The notes below the pieces were generated by a model that ran no database searches, had not been told where the DNA came from, and saw only the letters and a program-made list of their open reading frames with translations. The position numbers were made by a program, and so were the translations under genes. This document shows positions 30,985-39,840 of a stretch of 64,000 nucleotides of DNA, piece by piece. The DNA is taken from assembly GCF_005860795.2 (NCBI RefSeq), contig NZ_CP058350.1, forward strand, positions 408,001-472,000, in the 5' to 3' direction. The number at the start of each line of letters is the position of its first letter. Positions within the stretch are counted from its first letter, which is position 1. This DNA is from Peteryoungia desertarenae. Its GTDB lineage: Bacteria > Pseudomonadota > Alphaproteobacteria > Rhizobiales > Rhizobiaceae.

Positions 30985-32658
<1,674 letters not shown>

Positions 32659-32699
32659 GCGAGTTGCAACAGTCTGCTTGATAATGGGGTGACCGCCGG

Positions 32700-33290
32700 T
32701 CAAACGCGACCGATTGAACCAACCTCTGCGATTTTCGCAGAGGTTTCTGTATTTGTCATATCGCTCAACCAGCGCGCAGCGAGCACGACGCCTGCCAAGA
32801 CGTAGGTCAATGGGCATGCGACCAGCATGATCGAACCCGCAAGCTGCTGATCAGCTAGTAGAAAGCTGCCGTCAACGGAGTGCATGAAGGCGAGTCCGGC
32901 TATGATTTCCGGATAAAGAGCGCGCGGCGCAAAGACGAAAAGAACAGCCAAAAGGCAAAAAAGTTTGCCAGTAACCAATAGCGCTACAATCGGCTTCCAC
33001 CTTTGGTCGCCACGATAACCCAGAACCGCCCACCAGAACGCCAAGGCGCTGAGGAACAGCGACGCTTGCATTGCAAAAGTAAGAGCGATTGAGTCCATGG
33101 TACCGGTCAATATCGGCGGCGCATGCCAACCCCAGAGCGCCAGCAGCTGCAGGACGCTGAAGACCGCCAAATGATAGGGTGCTGGGACTTCGGTGGTGTC
33201 GCGAAACCGGAGACCAACGAGCGCAAGAACGGGGGCCAGCAGGTTCATCAGAATGATGTGCACAATCATATGATGGGCCAGTGGTCCCAT
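32700..33290 (-). CDS. CtaG-like cytochrome c oxidase assembly membrane protein
   Basis: A 196-residue membrane protein of the caa3-type CtaG family (not the Cox11-type copper chaperone). The family text is GPLAHHMIVHIILMNLLAPVLALVG, LFLSALAFWWAVLGY and the late segment LADQQLAGSIMLVACPLTYVLAG, with about five membrane helices. It is shorter than typical members (about 250-300), lacking the first one or two helices. No ribosome-binding site is better placed upstream, although AGAGGA precedes the ATG. No oxidase subunits are adjacent, so its partner is unknown. Confidence 0.7.
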   Translation of the reverse strand: MGPLAHHMIVHIILMNLLAPVLALVGLRFRDTTEVPAPYHLAVFSVLQLLALWGWHAPPILTGTMDSIALTFAMQASLFLSALAFWWAVLGYRGDQRWKPIVALLVTGKLFCLLAVLFVFAPRALYPEIIAGLAFMHSVDGSFLLADQQLAGSIMLVACPLTYVLAGVVLAARWLSDMTNTETSAKIAEVGSIGRV

Positions 33291-33411
33291 TGTTCCTCTC
33301 CTGCAGTGAAGGCAGGGCCGGTCAGCCCCAATCCTGTTGGAATTTGCGTCTCAAGTCGTTCGGTCAGCCAGATGACAAGCCACCGGAGGATGAGCTCAGC
33401 CGTTTGGCCAG

Positions 33412-33436
33412 AACTTCGCGATCCGGCCTTTGTTCC
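33412..33436 (-). promoter_or_regulatory. Candidate EcfG-type promoter for the ctaG-like gene
   Basis: On the minus strand GGAAC (33436-33432) is followed after 16 bp by AGTT (33415-33412). The consensus for the alphaproteobacterial general-stress sigma factor EcfG is GGAAC-N16/17-CGTT. The -10 half is imperfect, so support is weaker than for the others in this cluster. Confidence 0.35.
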
Positions 33437-33493
33437 TTACCCAGAGACAAAGAGGCGGGAAGCGGCGACTTGCTGTCTGCAACCAGAAAATTT

Positions 33494-33518
33494 GGAACAC
33501 TGCGTGAGCCGAATGGTT
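33494..33518 (+). promoter_or_regulatory. Candidate EcfG-type promoter for sodC
   Basis: GGAAC (33494-33498), a 16-bp spacer and GGTT (33515-33518) lie 92 bp before the sodC start. This differs from the EcfG consensus only at the first -10 base. Confidence 0.5.
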
Positions 33519-33609
33519 AGCCCTTCGTGTCCGGAAGGCAGTTGTCGAACCTCGCCTCGTCTCCGTTGGAGCGGACAAAGAGACAAACTGAACAGTCCGG
33601 GAGAAGATC

Positions 33610-34143
33610 ATGAAAAAAGCAGCTTTCGCTGTCGGTCTTTCGCTAGCGTGTGCGTCGTCAGTCGCAGCCCAGGAAGCGACCGTCAGTCCGGATGTAGCGC
33701 GTGCAGCCTTCATCAATGCATCAGGTGAACCCATCGGAACAGCGACACTGGTCGAAATGCCAAACGGCGTTTTGATCCAGGCGCGCCTCGCGAATATCCC
33801 TGAAGGTCCCCATGGCTTCCATATCCATGAAACGCGAAGCTGCAATGTGGACGATGCCTTCAAGTCTGCCGGAGGACACTTCGCTCCGGACGGAAACGAA
33901 CACGGCTTTGCGGTCGAGAATGGGCCGCATGCCGGCGACTTGGCCAACCAGACCGCCATGGCGGATGGTACCATGATCGTTGAGACCTTTGCGGCGAACC
34001 TCTCCCTGACAGAGGGCGACCATGCCCTTCTGGATGATGACGGATCGGCGCTTGTTGTTCACTCGACAGCAGACGATTACCGCAGCCAACCATCCGGAGC
34101 CTCCGGCGACCGGATCGCCTGCGGCGTAATCGAACAGCAGTAA
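33610..34143 (+). CDS. sodC: Periplasmic Cu/Zn superoxide dismutase
   Basis: A 177-residue precursor with a signal peptide (cleavage after VAA, before QEATVS). It dismutates superoxide in the periplasm. The copper ligands H71 and H73 (GFHIHE), bridging H90 (GGHFAP), zinc ligands H98, H107 and D110 (HGFAVENGPHAGDL) and H151 (ALVVHS) are all identifiable. C78 and C171 should form the conserved disulfide, and the C-terminal signature DRIACGVI is present. The ATG follows GGGAGAAGATC. It belongs to an envelope-stress cluster. Confidence 0.95.
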   Translation: MKKAAFAVGLSLACASSVAAQEATVSPDVARAAFINASGEPIGTATLVEMPNGVLIQARLANIPEGPHGFHIHETRSCNVDDAFKSAGGHFAPDGNEHGFAVENGPHAGDLANQTAMADGTMIVETFAANLSLTEGDHALLDDDGSALVVHSTADDYRSQPSGASGDRIACGVIEQQ

Positions 34144-34273
34144 GCGGGGCTTCCGCAACCCAACCAATCAGCCAAGTCCGGCGAACCGGACATGACTGTC
34201 GCAGTCACGCGCCAGGCAGAGAAGTTTTGCCTTTGCGCACAGGGCTGATCGTCAAAAGAGAGGAGTACAAACC

Positions 34274-35680
34274 ATGAAGAGACTGGAAACAGCACTGGTC
34301 GTCATTCTGGCCGCGTCAGCAGGTCCTGCAATGGCTCAGGCCAATTCGAATGCAGCAGGAACGGTGAATGCCGATTCCCAGGAAATGCGTTCCGTAAGCG
34401 AACATGCCTTCAACCAGTGGGACGTGAATAGCAATCAGCGACTGGAAGGCGAGGAGTTTGCAGCAGGGCTGCATGAGGCCTGGGGCCGGAACAACGGACA
34501 GGTCGACGAAGCCGCATATTCCAACAACTGGAGTAACTGGTTTGACAGCGAGAGACCGCCGTTCGAGGAAATGGACGAAGATGGGGATGGTCAGCTTTCC
34601 CAAGAGGAACTCAGAACCGCACTGAATGATGTGGACTTGAGCGGTCCCTGGCAGGGTGCTGACGACGGCTATCTCACCCCTGAAGAATTTCGCCGTGGCC
34701 TGACAAGCGTCAGCGACCGCGACCGAAGCGGCAACCTGGATCAGAGCGAGTATGATCAGGTCGTCGCAGTTGTGGGTGTCGTTGTGCCCTCGGACCAGCA
34801 GGCCGGCACTGGCAACAACACCATGACATCCGATGAGACCAATCAGGCTGCAACGGATGCTACGACAACAGGTCAGGTGTCGACCGCCACAGGGACACAG
34901 CAGGCCCAGAACACAGCGGCAAACACCGGCGCAACAGCGGGTTCCGATGGCGCGATCCAGGTTGGGGAGGTCATTCCCCTTGATGATTGGGACATGGATA
35001 CCGTTTACCGATCCGGCTGGAGTGCCGAAGCATTGTTTGACCGTGAAGTCTACGGCGAAAATGGCGAAGAGATCGGCGACGTGGAAGATCTGATCGTCGG
35101 CCCGGACGGACGTCTCCTCTCGGTCGTTGCCGAAGTCGGCGGCTTCTGGGACATCGGGGATACGCATGTGAGCGTACCGTGGGATCGAGTCGTGATCCGG
35201 GAAGACGGAACGGTCCAGATCCCTGTCACCGAAGACACTGTCGATGACTTCAGCGTACTCAATGTGCCGACCATGGGCCAGATCGCCAATGATGTCGTCA
35301 CCGAACTGGACGATGTTGAACTTGGACCCCGCGCCTGGCGTGCGTCAGAAGTGATCGGCGATATTGCCCGTATTAGAGGTGATGCAACGTCACAGGCTGC
35401 CGAGCAGACAACAGGCCAGCAGGCGGCCGGTCAGACAGCACAATCTGGCTATATGGGATTCGGCTACGTGGACGATCTGATTTTCCAAGACGGGCAGATT
35501 GTTGCCGCAGTCGTTGATCGAGACGCAGGCTACGGAACGCGTGGTCGATATGCCTATCCGTTCTACGGCTACCGTTACGGTTGGCATCCGGGCAATCGCT
35601 ACTACAACATGCCTTACGACCGCGCTGAGGCAACTGCGATCGAACCCTACGAGGAAGATCGCCTGATGAACGACGAGTAA
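34274..35680 (+). CDS. Secreted PRC-barrel protein with three EF-hands
   Basis: A 468-residue exported protein with a signal peptide (MKRLETALVVILAASAGPAMA). Three EF-hand calcium loops lie at about 50-61 (DVNSNQRLEGEE), 101-112 (DEDGDGQLSQEE) and 148-159 (DRDRSGNLDQSE). A Thr/Gln/Ala-rich linker (about 170-225) leads to two PRC-barrel-like regions, one at about 255-320 (REVYGENGEEIGDVEDLIVGPDGRLLSVV) and one at about 385-450 (YVDDLIFQDGQIVAAVVDRDAGYGTRG). The second is tyrosine-rich and acidic. The likely role is calcium-responsive binding at the envelope, but no specific function is known. The ATG follows GAGAGGAG. Confidence 0.8.
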   Translation: MKRLETALVVILAASAGPAMAQANSNAAGTVNADSQEMRSVSEHAFNQWDVNSNQRLEGEEFAAGLHEAWGRNNGQVDEAAYSNNWSNWFDSERPPFEEMDEDGDGQLSQEELRTALNDVDLSGPWQGADDGYLTPEEFRRGLTSVSDRDRSGNLDQSEYDQVVAVVGVVVPSDQQAGTGNNTMTSDETNQAATDATTTGQVSTATGTQQAQNTAANTGATAGSDGAIQVGEVIPLDDWDMDTVYRSGWSAEALFDREVYGENGEEIGDVEDLIVGPDGRLLSVVAEVGGFWDIGDTHVSVPWDRVVIREDGTVQIPVTEDTVDDFSVLNVPTMGQIANDVVTELDDVELGPRAWRASEVIGDIARIRGDATSQAAEQTTGQQAAGQTAQSGYMGFGYVDDLIFQDGQIVAAVVDRDAGYGTRGRYAYPFYGYRYGWHPGNRYYNMPYDRAEATAIEPYEEDRLMNDE

Positions 35681-35694
35681 CTTGACCAAGACGA

Positions 35695-35718
35695 GGAGGA
35701 GTTCCCGGGAGCTCCTCC
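35695..35718 (+). terminator. Stem-loop after the PRC-barrel gene
   Basis: GGAGGAG (35695-35701) pairs with CTCCTCC (35712-35718) around a loop that itself contains the palindrome TCCCGGGA. There is no T-run, so it may be a processing or stabilising hairpin and not a terminator. Confidence 0.4.
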
Positions 35719-35855
35719 AGATAATCCTGACCTCAGCCGAAGACACAGTCTCCCGCTGAAGGTTGGTGCCCGAACCGTCGTCCCTGGCGGATCGGGTCAG
35801 GTCAGGGGCCTTTTCGCACCTGCCCTCATTCAACTGAAAACTGAGGAGAAACACC

Positions 35856-36218
35856 ATGAAAATTGCAGCACTGACATTTGCCGTTAGCCTCCTTGCCGTT
35901 CCGGCATTGGCGCAGACGAGCGATACGTCGACAGGTTCGGCAAACACTGGCACCGATAGCGCGGCGACCACGAGCCAGACCGGTGTCGGCCCTATGGACC
36001 AGCAGAAGCTTCGCGATCAGCTGAGCCAGGCGGGCTTCAGCAACGTCCAGATCCTTGACGCCTCATACCTTGTCCAGGCACAGACCCAGGACGGCAACCA
36101 GGTCTTGATGGTCATTGATCCGCCGATGCGCGGCGCAATGGGCAGCACGTCGACTAACAATGGTGGCGCGTCACAGGACGCGACGTCGGGAGAAACAAAG
36201 ACAGGTTCCGATCAGTAA
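35856..36218 (+). CDS. Small secreted protein of unknown function
   Basis: A 120-residue protein with a clear signal peptide (MKIAALTFAVSLLAVPALA). The mature part is low complexity at both ends (Ser/Thr/Gly/Asn-rich) around a compact core QQKLRDQLSQAGFSNVQIL followed by DASYLVQAQTQDGNQVLMVIDPP. That core resembles the short PepSY-like helix-strand units of small periplasmic proteins, but I cannot assign a family. The ATG follows GAGGAGAAACACC. Linker composition is similar to that of the preceding PRC-barrel protein, suggesting they act together. Confidence 0.75.
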   Translation: MKIAALTFAVSLLAVPALAQTSDTSTGSANTGTDSAATTSQTGVGPMDQQKLRDQLSQAGFSNVQILDASYLVQAQTQDGNQVLMVIDPPMRGAMGSTSTNNGGASQDATSGETKTGSDQ

Positions 36219-36237
36219 TCTGGCATCGAACCCAAAG

Positions 36238-36271
36238 GATGCGGGTGGTGGCTGATGCTGTCACCCGCATC
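36238..36271 (+). terminator. Terminator after the small secreted protein
   Basis: GATGCGGGTG (36238-36247) pairs perfectly with CACCCGCATC (36262-36271) over a 14-nt loop, followed by TTCGTTTT. Flanking CCCAAA and TTTTGGG extend the stem. Confidence 0.75.
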
Positions 36272-36306
36272 TTCGTTTTGGGTCGGTGCAAGGGGCAGAT
36301 GCATGG

Positions 36307-36333
36307 AACAGAGCTTAAGTTTGATCGGTTTAA
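36307..36333 (+). promoter_or_regulatory. Candidate EcfG-type promoter for the mgtC-like gene
   Basis: GGAAC (36307-36311), a 17-bp spacer and GGTTT (36329-36333). The -10 ends only 6 bp before the ATG at 36340, so the transcript would have almost no leader, or translation may begin further in. Confidence 0.45.
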
Positions 36334-36339
36334 GAGCCC

Positions 36340-36846
36340 ATGGACCCCGTCATCGATGACTTCATGCATGAGACCTATCTGCCAATCAGCGTCATTGCAT
36401 TGCGGTTGCTGATTGCGCTGATCTGCGGAGCGATCGTCGGCTTTGAGCGCGAATGGCATCGGCGTTCGGCAGGATTGAGGACCCATATCCTGATCTGCCT
36501 GTCCGCAGCAGCGCTCTCCATCGCAGCAATCGAGATTACCCATCTATCGACCTTTGGGTCTGACGAAATCCGGATAGACCCCTTGAGGATCATAGAAAGC
36601 CTGACAAGCGGCGTCGCCTTTCTCGCAGCAGGTACGATTGTGTTTTCGAGAGGCGAAGTTCACGGGCTCACAACGGGAGCCGGTATGTGGCTTGCTGGCA
36701 GCATAGGCCTGGCTGCCGGACTGGGTTTCTGGCAGGTGGCATTGCTCGTCACCTTTTTCGCCATGACAGTCCTTTGGCTGTTACGGAGGCTTGAGGCCCG
36801 ATTCGGGCTGCGCTCACCAGACAATGAAGAAAACTCAAGAGATTAG
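36340..36846 (+). CDS. MgtC/SapB-family membrane protein
   Basis: A 168-residue inner-membrane protein. The family core is LRLLIALICGAIVGFEREWHRRSAGLRTHILICLSAAALS, then SLTSGVAFLAAGTIVFSRGEVHGLTTGAGMWLAGSIGLAAGLGFW. Members are linked to magnesium limitation, acid stress and intracellular survival, and MgtC itself affects the F-type ATP synthase. This short form lacks the cytoplasmic ACT-like tail of Salmonella MgtC. No magnesium transporter is adjacent. Confidence 0.85.
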   Translation: MDPVIDDFMHETYLPISVIALRLLIALICGAIVGFEREWHRRSAGLRTHILICLSAAALSIAAIEITHLSTFGSDEIRIDPLRIIESLTSGVAFLAAGTIVFSRGEVHGLTTGAGMWLAGSIGLAAGLGFWQVALLVTFFAMTVLWLLRRLEARFGLRSPDNEENSRD

Positions 36847-36912
36847 CAGAGCGGGTATGGCGCGAATTTGCCAGTTTTGGGACGCAGAATATGAAGGATC
36901 GATGGGGCAGCC

Positions 36913-37902
36913 TTATTGCCGCAACTTGCCCAGCGTGTCGGCAACATGGGCTCCGCGTTGCCCCATGGGTTTCTCCGGACTGACCGTTGAATCACGTGCT
37001 GTCTGATGCTCCAGTTCGGCATTGAGCTCGGCCCCGACAATCAGGATCAGGACAGAAAGCCAAGTCCAGATCATAAAGCCGACAAACGTCCCTAAAGTGC
37101 CATAGGTCGCGTTGAAGTCAGCAAAATTCTCGAGGTAGAAGGAGAATCCAAGCGCCATGATCAGCCAGGCAACGGTGCTCAGTGCCGCCCCCCAAGTCAA
37201 CCATCGGAGCTTGGCGCGTTCGCGACTCGGACCGTAGCGGTACAGGCTTGCGATGGCAGCACAGACAAAGATGAGCATCAATGGCCATCGCGCAACCTTG
37301 CTGATGATCTCAAGGCTGTCGTCGACGCCCAGAAGAGCGAGTGCAAGTGGCAGAATCCCCATCCCAAGGATCATCAGGATGATGATGAACAATCCTGCAA
37401 GCATGAAGAGAAAGGATACGAGTGTCAGTTTGATAAAGCTGCGCTTCTCCGTCTCCTCATAGGCGATATTCATTGCGTCAAACAACGCGGTGACCCCATT
37501 GTGGGCACTCCAAAGAGTGACCAGCAGACCGGCGATCACGCCGAGGCTGAGAGACGCGGGTTTCTGCGAGGCGAAAGAGCTGAGTTGCTCAAGGATGAGT
37601 TCCATGGCGCCCGCAGGAAAGACTTCCCCTAAAAAAGTGATCCGTTCGCCAATCGAGGATGGATCAGCAATCAGACCATAGATGGAGACAAGTGCGGCCA
37701 GCGCCGGGAAAAGCGCCAGCATGAGATAGAAGGATACGCCCGCAGCAACAAGCGACACCCGGTCCTTGTTGATTTCGTCCCAAACCCGGAACGCGACATC
37801 TTTCCAGCCTTTCGCGGGAATATCTTCCGGACGTTCGGCATGTCGCCCTCGTCCGCTTTCCAGGGTGTTCAGAGCTTCTTTCGTTTTTCGGTCTGCAATC
37901 AT
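36913..37902 (-). CDS. YihY/BrkB-family membrane protein
   Basis: A 329-residue membrane protein of the YihY (formerly RNase BN-like) family. It carries WDEINKDRVSLVAAGVSFYLMLALFPALAALVSIYGL near the N-terminus, then FGTLGTFVGFMIWTWLSVLILIVGAELNAELEHQTARD, with about six helices. The N-terminal 35 residues are hydrophilic. The function of the family is unsettled (envelope or transport). It is 22 bp downstream of the DUF4142-like gene, so probably in the same operon. Confidence 0.88.
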   Translation of the reverse strand: MIADRKTKEALNTLESGRGRHAERPEDIPAKGWKDVAFRVWDEINKDRVSLVAAGVSFYLMLALFPALAALVSIYGLIADPSSIGERITFLGEVFPAGAMELILEQLSSFASQKPASLSLGVIAGLLVTLWSAHNGVTALFDAMNIAYEETEKRSFIKLTLVSFLFMLAGLFIIILMILGMGILPLALALLGVDDSLEIISKVARWPLMLIFVCAAIASLYRYGPSRERAKLRWLTWGAALSTVAWLIMALGFSFYLENFADFNATYGTLGTFVGFMIWTWLSVLILIVGAELNAELEHQTARDSTVSPEKPMGQRGAHVADTLGKLRQ

Positions 37903-37924
37903 TGTCTCGTCACCCCTGACCTCT

Positions 37925-38494
37925 TCAATCAGCCGGAGCGGACGGCACGAATGTAGTGTCAGGCGAAACAGGCGCCGGCAAGGGTGCCTGGGTACGCGAA
38001 AGGTTCAGCGCGATGTTGTAGAGCGAACGAGGACCGCTGATATGGTCACTGGCAAAAGCCTTGAGCTGACCTATCGGGCCATTTTCGATATACGGCATGA
38101 TGAGCTCGACCATGCTTTCATAGGCTGTAACCTGGGCAGAGATATAGGCCATATCGAAGGTTTCATCAGATGCCTGTCTGATCGCTTCAAGCTTACTCGC
38201 ATATTCCTGATCGAGATCGTCATCGAGCATCACACCCTCAAGCATCGCACTCTCAGCCAGATCGGCTGCAAAATTGCGGTCCTGATCGATTGCTGTCAGC
38301 GCAAAATTTCTGATCGTGTCCTGCTGGGCACGCTCGATAGCGAGCTCGGAAGCCTCCCTGAGATAGGTGTTCAAAACTGCCAGCCTCTCTGCAAACTGCG
38401 CCGGATCATTGTCTTGCGCAGCAACGCGCTGCGGTAGCAAACCGAAAACAAGACTGATGACGGCAACAGCGAATAGGACTTGGAGTCGTTTCAT
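37925..38494 (-). CDS. Secreted DUF4142-like helical protein
   Basis: A 189-residue exported protein (signal peptide ending VAA, mature QDNDPAQF). The mature domain is nearly all alpha-helical: FAERLAVLNTYLREASELAIERAQQDTIRNFALTAIDQDRNFAADL, then FDMAYISAQVTAYESMVELIMPYI. This is the ferritin-like pattern of DUF4142 proteins found in stress regulons. A proline-rich tail follows. The family call is by pattern only. A GGAAC-N17-TGTT promoter lies upstream. Confidence 0.65.
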   Translation of the reverse strand: MKRLQVLFAVAVISLVFGLLPQRVAAQDNDPAQFAERLAVLNTYLREASELAIERAQQDTIRNFALTAIDQDRNFAADLAESAMLEGVMLDDDLDQEYASKLEAIRQASDETFDMAYISAQVTAYESMVELIMPYIENGPIGQLKAFASDHISGPRSLYNIALNLSRTQAPLPAPVSPDTTFVPSAPAD

Positions 38495-38577
38495 AAAGAA
38501 GTCTCTCCCGTGATTTGAGGATTGCAGGCGTCGTAACGTCGTCCGGCTTCATAGCCGAAACAGGAACTTCAACAGGC

Positions 38578-38604
38578 AAACAGCTACAATCGGAAGAAAG
38601 TTCC
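38578..38604 (-). promoter_or_regulatory. Candidate EcfG-type promoter for the DUF4142-yihY operon
   Basis: On the minus strand GGAAC (38604-38600), a 17-bp spacer and TGTTT (38582-38578), 84 bp before the DUF4142-like start. Confidence 0.5.
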
Positions 38605-38628
38605 ATCCGTAAGTCGGCGGTCAAATCC

Positions 38629-39630
38629 CTATCCGGGCTGCCTTTGGTTCACATAGTCACGAACGTAGAGTTCCCGGATCAAAACCAGAAGGAGAGCCGT
38701 GAACGGTGTAGCAAGCGCAAGACCCAGAATGCCGAACAGGAGACCGAAGAGCACCTGCATTGATATGATCAGAGCCGGCGGGAGGCTGGCTTCCTGTCGC
38801 TGTATGAGAGGCGTGATGAAATAGCTCTCCAGCGTCTGCACGGCGACATAGACACCCACAACCCACAGCATCATGGAAACCCCTTCGCCCATGGCTAGCG
38901 CGAGCGCTGGCAAGGCTGCTAGAATCGGACCTATATTTGGGATGAAGGCCAGAAGGGCGGCAATGCCACCAAGCAGGATCGGCAGCGGAAGTCCAATTGC
39001 CCAAAGTCCCAGTGCTGTCAAAACACCCACCGCAGTCATCGACATCAACTGGGCTTTCAGCCACTGCCGCAGTCGTATCATGGCTTTGTCGGTGACATCC
39101 CCTCCACGGCCACGGCTCTCCTTGGGGAAGAGGATAAGCAATCCCTTGCGATACACTCCCGGTTCCAGCGCCCCATAAAGTCCCACAAACAGGATGATCA
39201 CCAGATTCCCGATGCCACCGAATGTCGTGGACAAAGCCGAGGTGGCGGTGGAGCCGATCTGACCGGTCAGTATGTCTTCCGGAGAAACCTCACTAAGGAG
39301 GTTTTGAGCCCACTCATACTGCTCAAGCCAACCCTGCACCCGCGAAAACGCAGCCGGGATTGCCTGAACCAATTGATCAAACTGCGCTGCCACCGACGGG
39401 GCGAACCAGGTGGCGAACAAGACCAGAAGAGAAGTCAGCAGCAGGGCGAAAACCAACACACAAACGCGACGGGGAAGGCTCGTAACAGATCTGATCGGAC
39501 TAGCGCCCATGTCGAGCAGGATTGCCAACAGCAAACCGGCAAAAGTTAAAAAGACGATGGTCGGCACCACCGCAAGTGCACCAGTTATCGTAACAACCAA
39601 AACTGCAAGCGAGACTTGTGTCGGCGTCAT
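38629..39630 (-). CDS. AI-2E-family (PerM/YdiK-like) transporter
   Basis: A membrane protein of about 333 residues with eight hydrophobic segments. The family signature is LLGGIAALLAFIPNIGPILAALPALALA and later QTLESYFITPLIQRQEASLPPALIISMQVLFGLLFGILGLALATPFTALLLVLIRELYVRD. Members export autoinducer-2 or act as Na+/H+ antiporters, and the substrate here is unknown. I placed the start at the ATG at 39630 because a GGGGGG ribosome-binding site precedes it and a promoter-like element ends just upstream. A longer frame begins at 39684. Confidence 0.85.
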   Translation of the reverse strand: MTPTQVSLAVLVVTITGALAVVPTIVFLTFAGLLLAILLDMGASPIRSVTSLPRRVCVLVFALLLTSLLVLFATWFAPSVAAQFDQLVQAIPAAFSRVQGWLEQYEWAQNLLSEVSPEDILTGQIGSTATSALSTTFGGIGNLVIILFVGLYGALEPGVYRKGLLILFPKESRGRGGDVTDKAMIRLRQWLKAQLMSMTAVGVLTALGLWAIGLPLPILLGGIAALLAFIPNIGPILAALPALALAMGEGVSMMLWVVGVYVAVQTLESYFITPLIQRQEASLPPALIISMQVLFGLLFGILGLALATPFTALLLVLIRELYVRDYVNQRQPG

Positions 39631-39654
39631 GGAGCCCCCCTGTTCCATCTCCAG

Positions 39655-39679
39655 AACAGGGTACCCAGCATCTTGTTCC
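39655..39679 (-). promoter_or_regulatory. Candidate EcfG-type promoter for the AI-2E transporter
   Basis: On the minus strand GGAAC (39679-39675), a 16-bp spacer and TGTT (39658-39655). If real, transcription would begin close to 39645. That excludes the longer open frame from 39684 and supports the start at 39630. Confidence 0.5.
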
Positions 39680-39777
39680 AACATTTCCCAAGAGAACTTG
39701 TGGATGGGTTCAGCGTCTTACCAGACATCAAATCTGAAGCTACAATCATTGAATTAATTTCGTAATAAAATAAGATC

Positions 39778-39793
39778 CATGACAAAGGTCATG
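39778..39793. promoter_or_regulatory. Inverted repeat upstream of the GH28-like gene
   Basis: CATGAC-AAAG-GTCATG forms a perfect 6-bp inverted repeat about 50 bp before the start at 39841, in an AT-rich 210-bp region that must contain the promoter of the second glycan locus. The binding protein is unknown. The LacI regulator at 45560 is one candidate. Confidence 0.4.
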
Positions 39794-39840
39794 CCAATTC
39801 GCTTGAAATTGCTGAAAATTCATGCACATTTCTATGAAAA

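Larger units (their letters stand above)
33291..33609. other. 319-bp intergenic region between ctaG-like and sodC
   Basis: No gene recognised. It holds two candidate GGAAC-N16-GTT promoters, one toward each neighbour (listed separately). The minus-strand side also shows an open stretch of about 45 codons in a different frame from the CtaG-like gene (running into it around RWLVIWLTERLETQIP). This could be a remnant of a missing N-terminal or upstream gene, but I cannot match it to any family. Confidence 0.5.
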
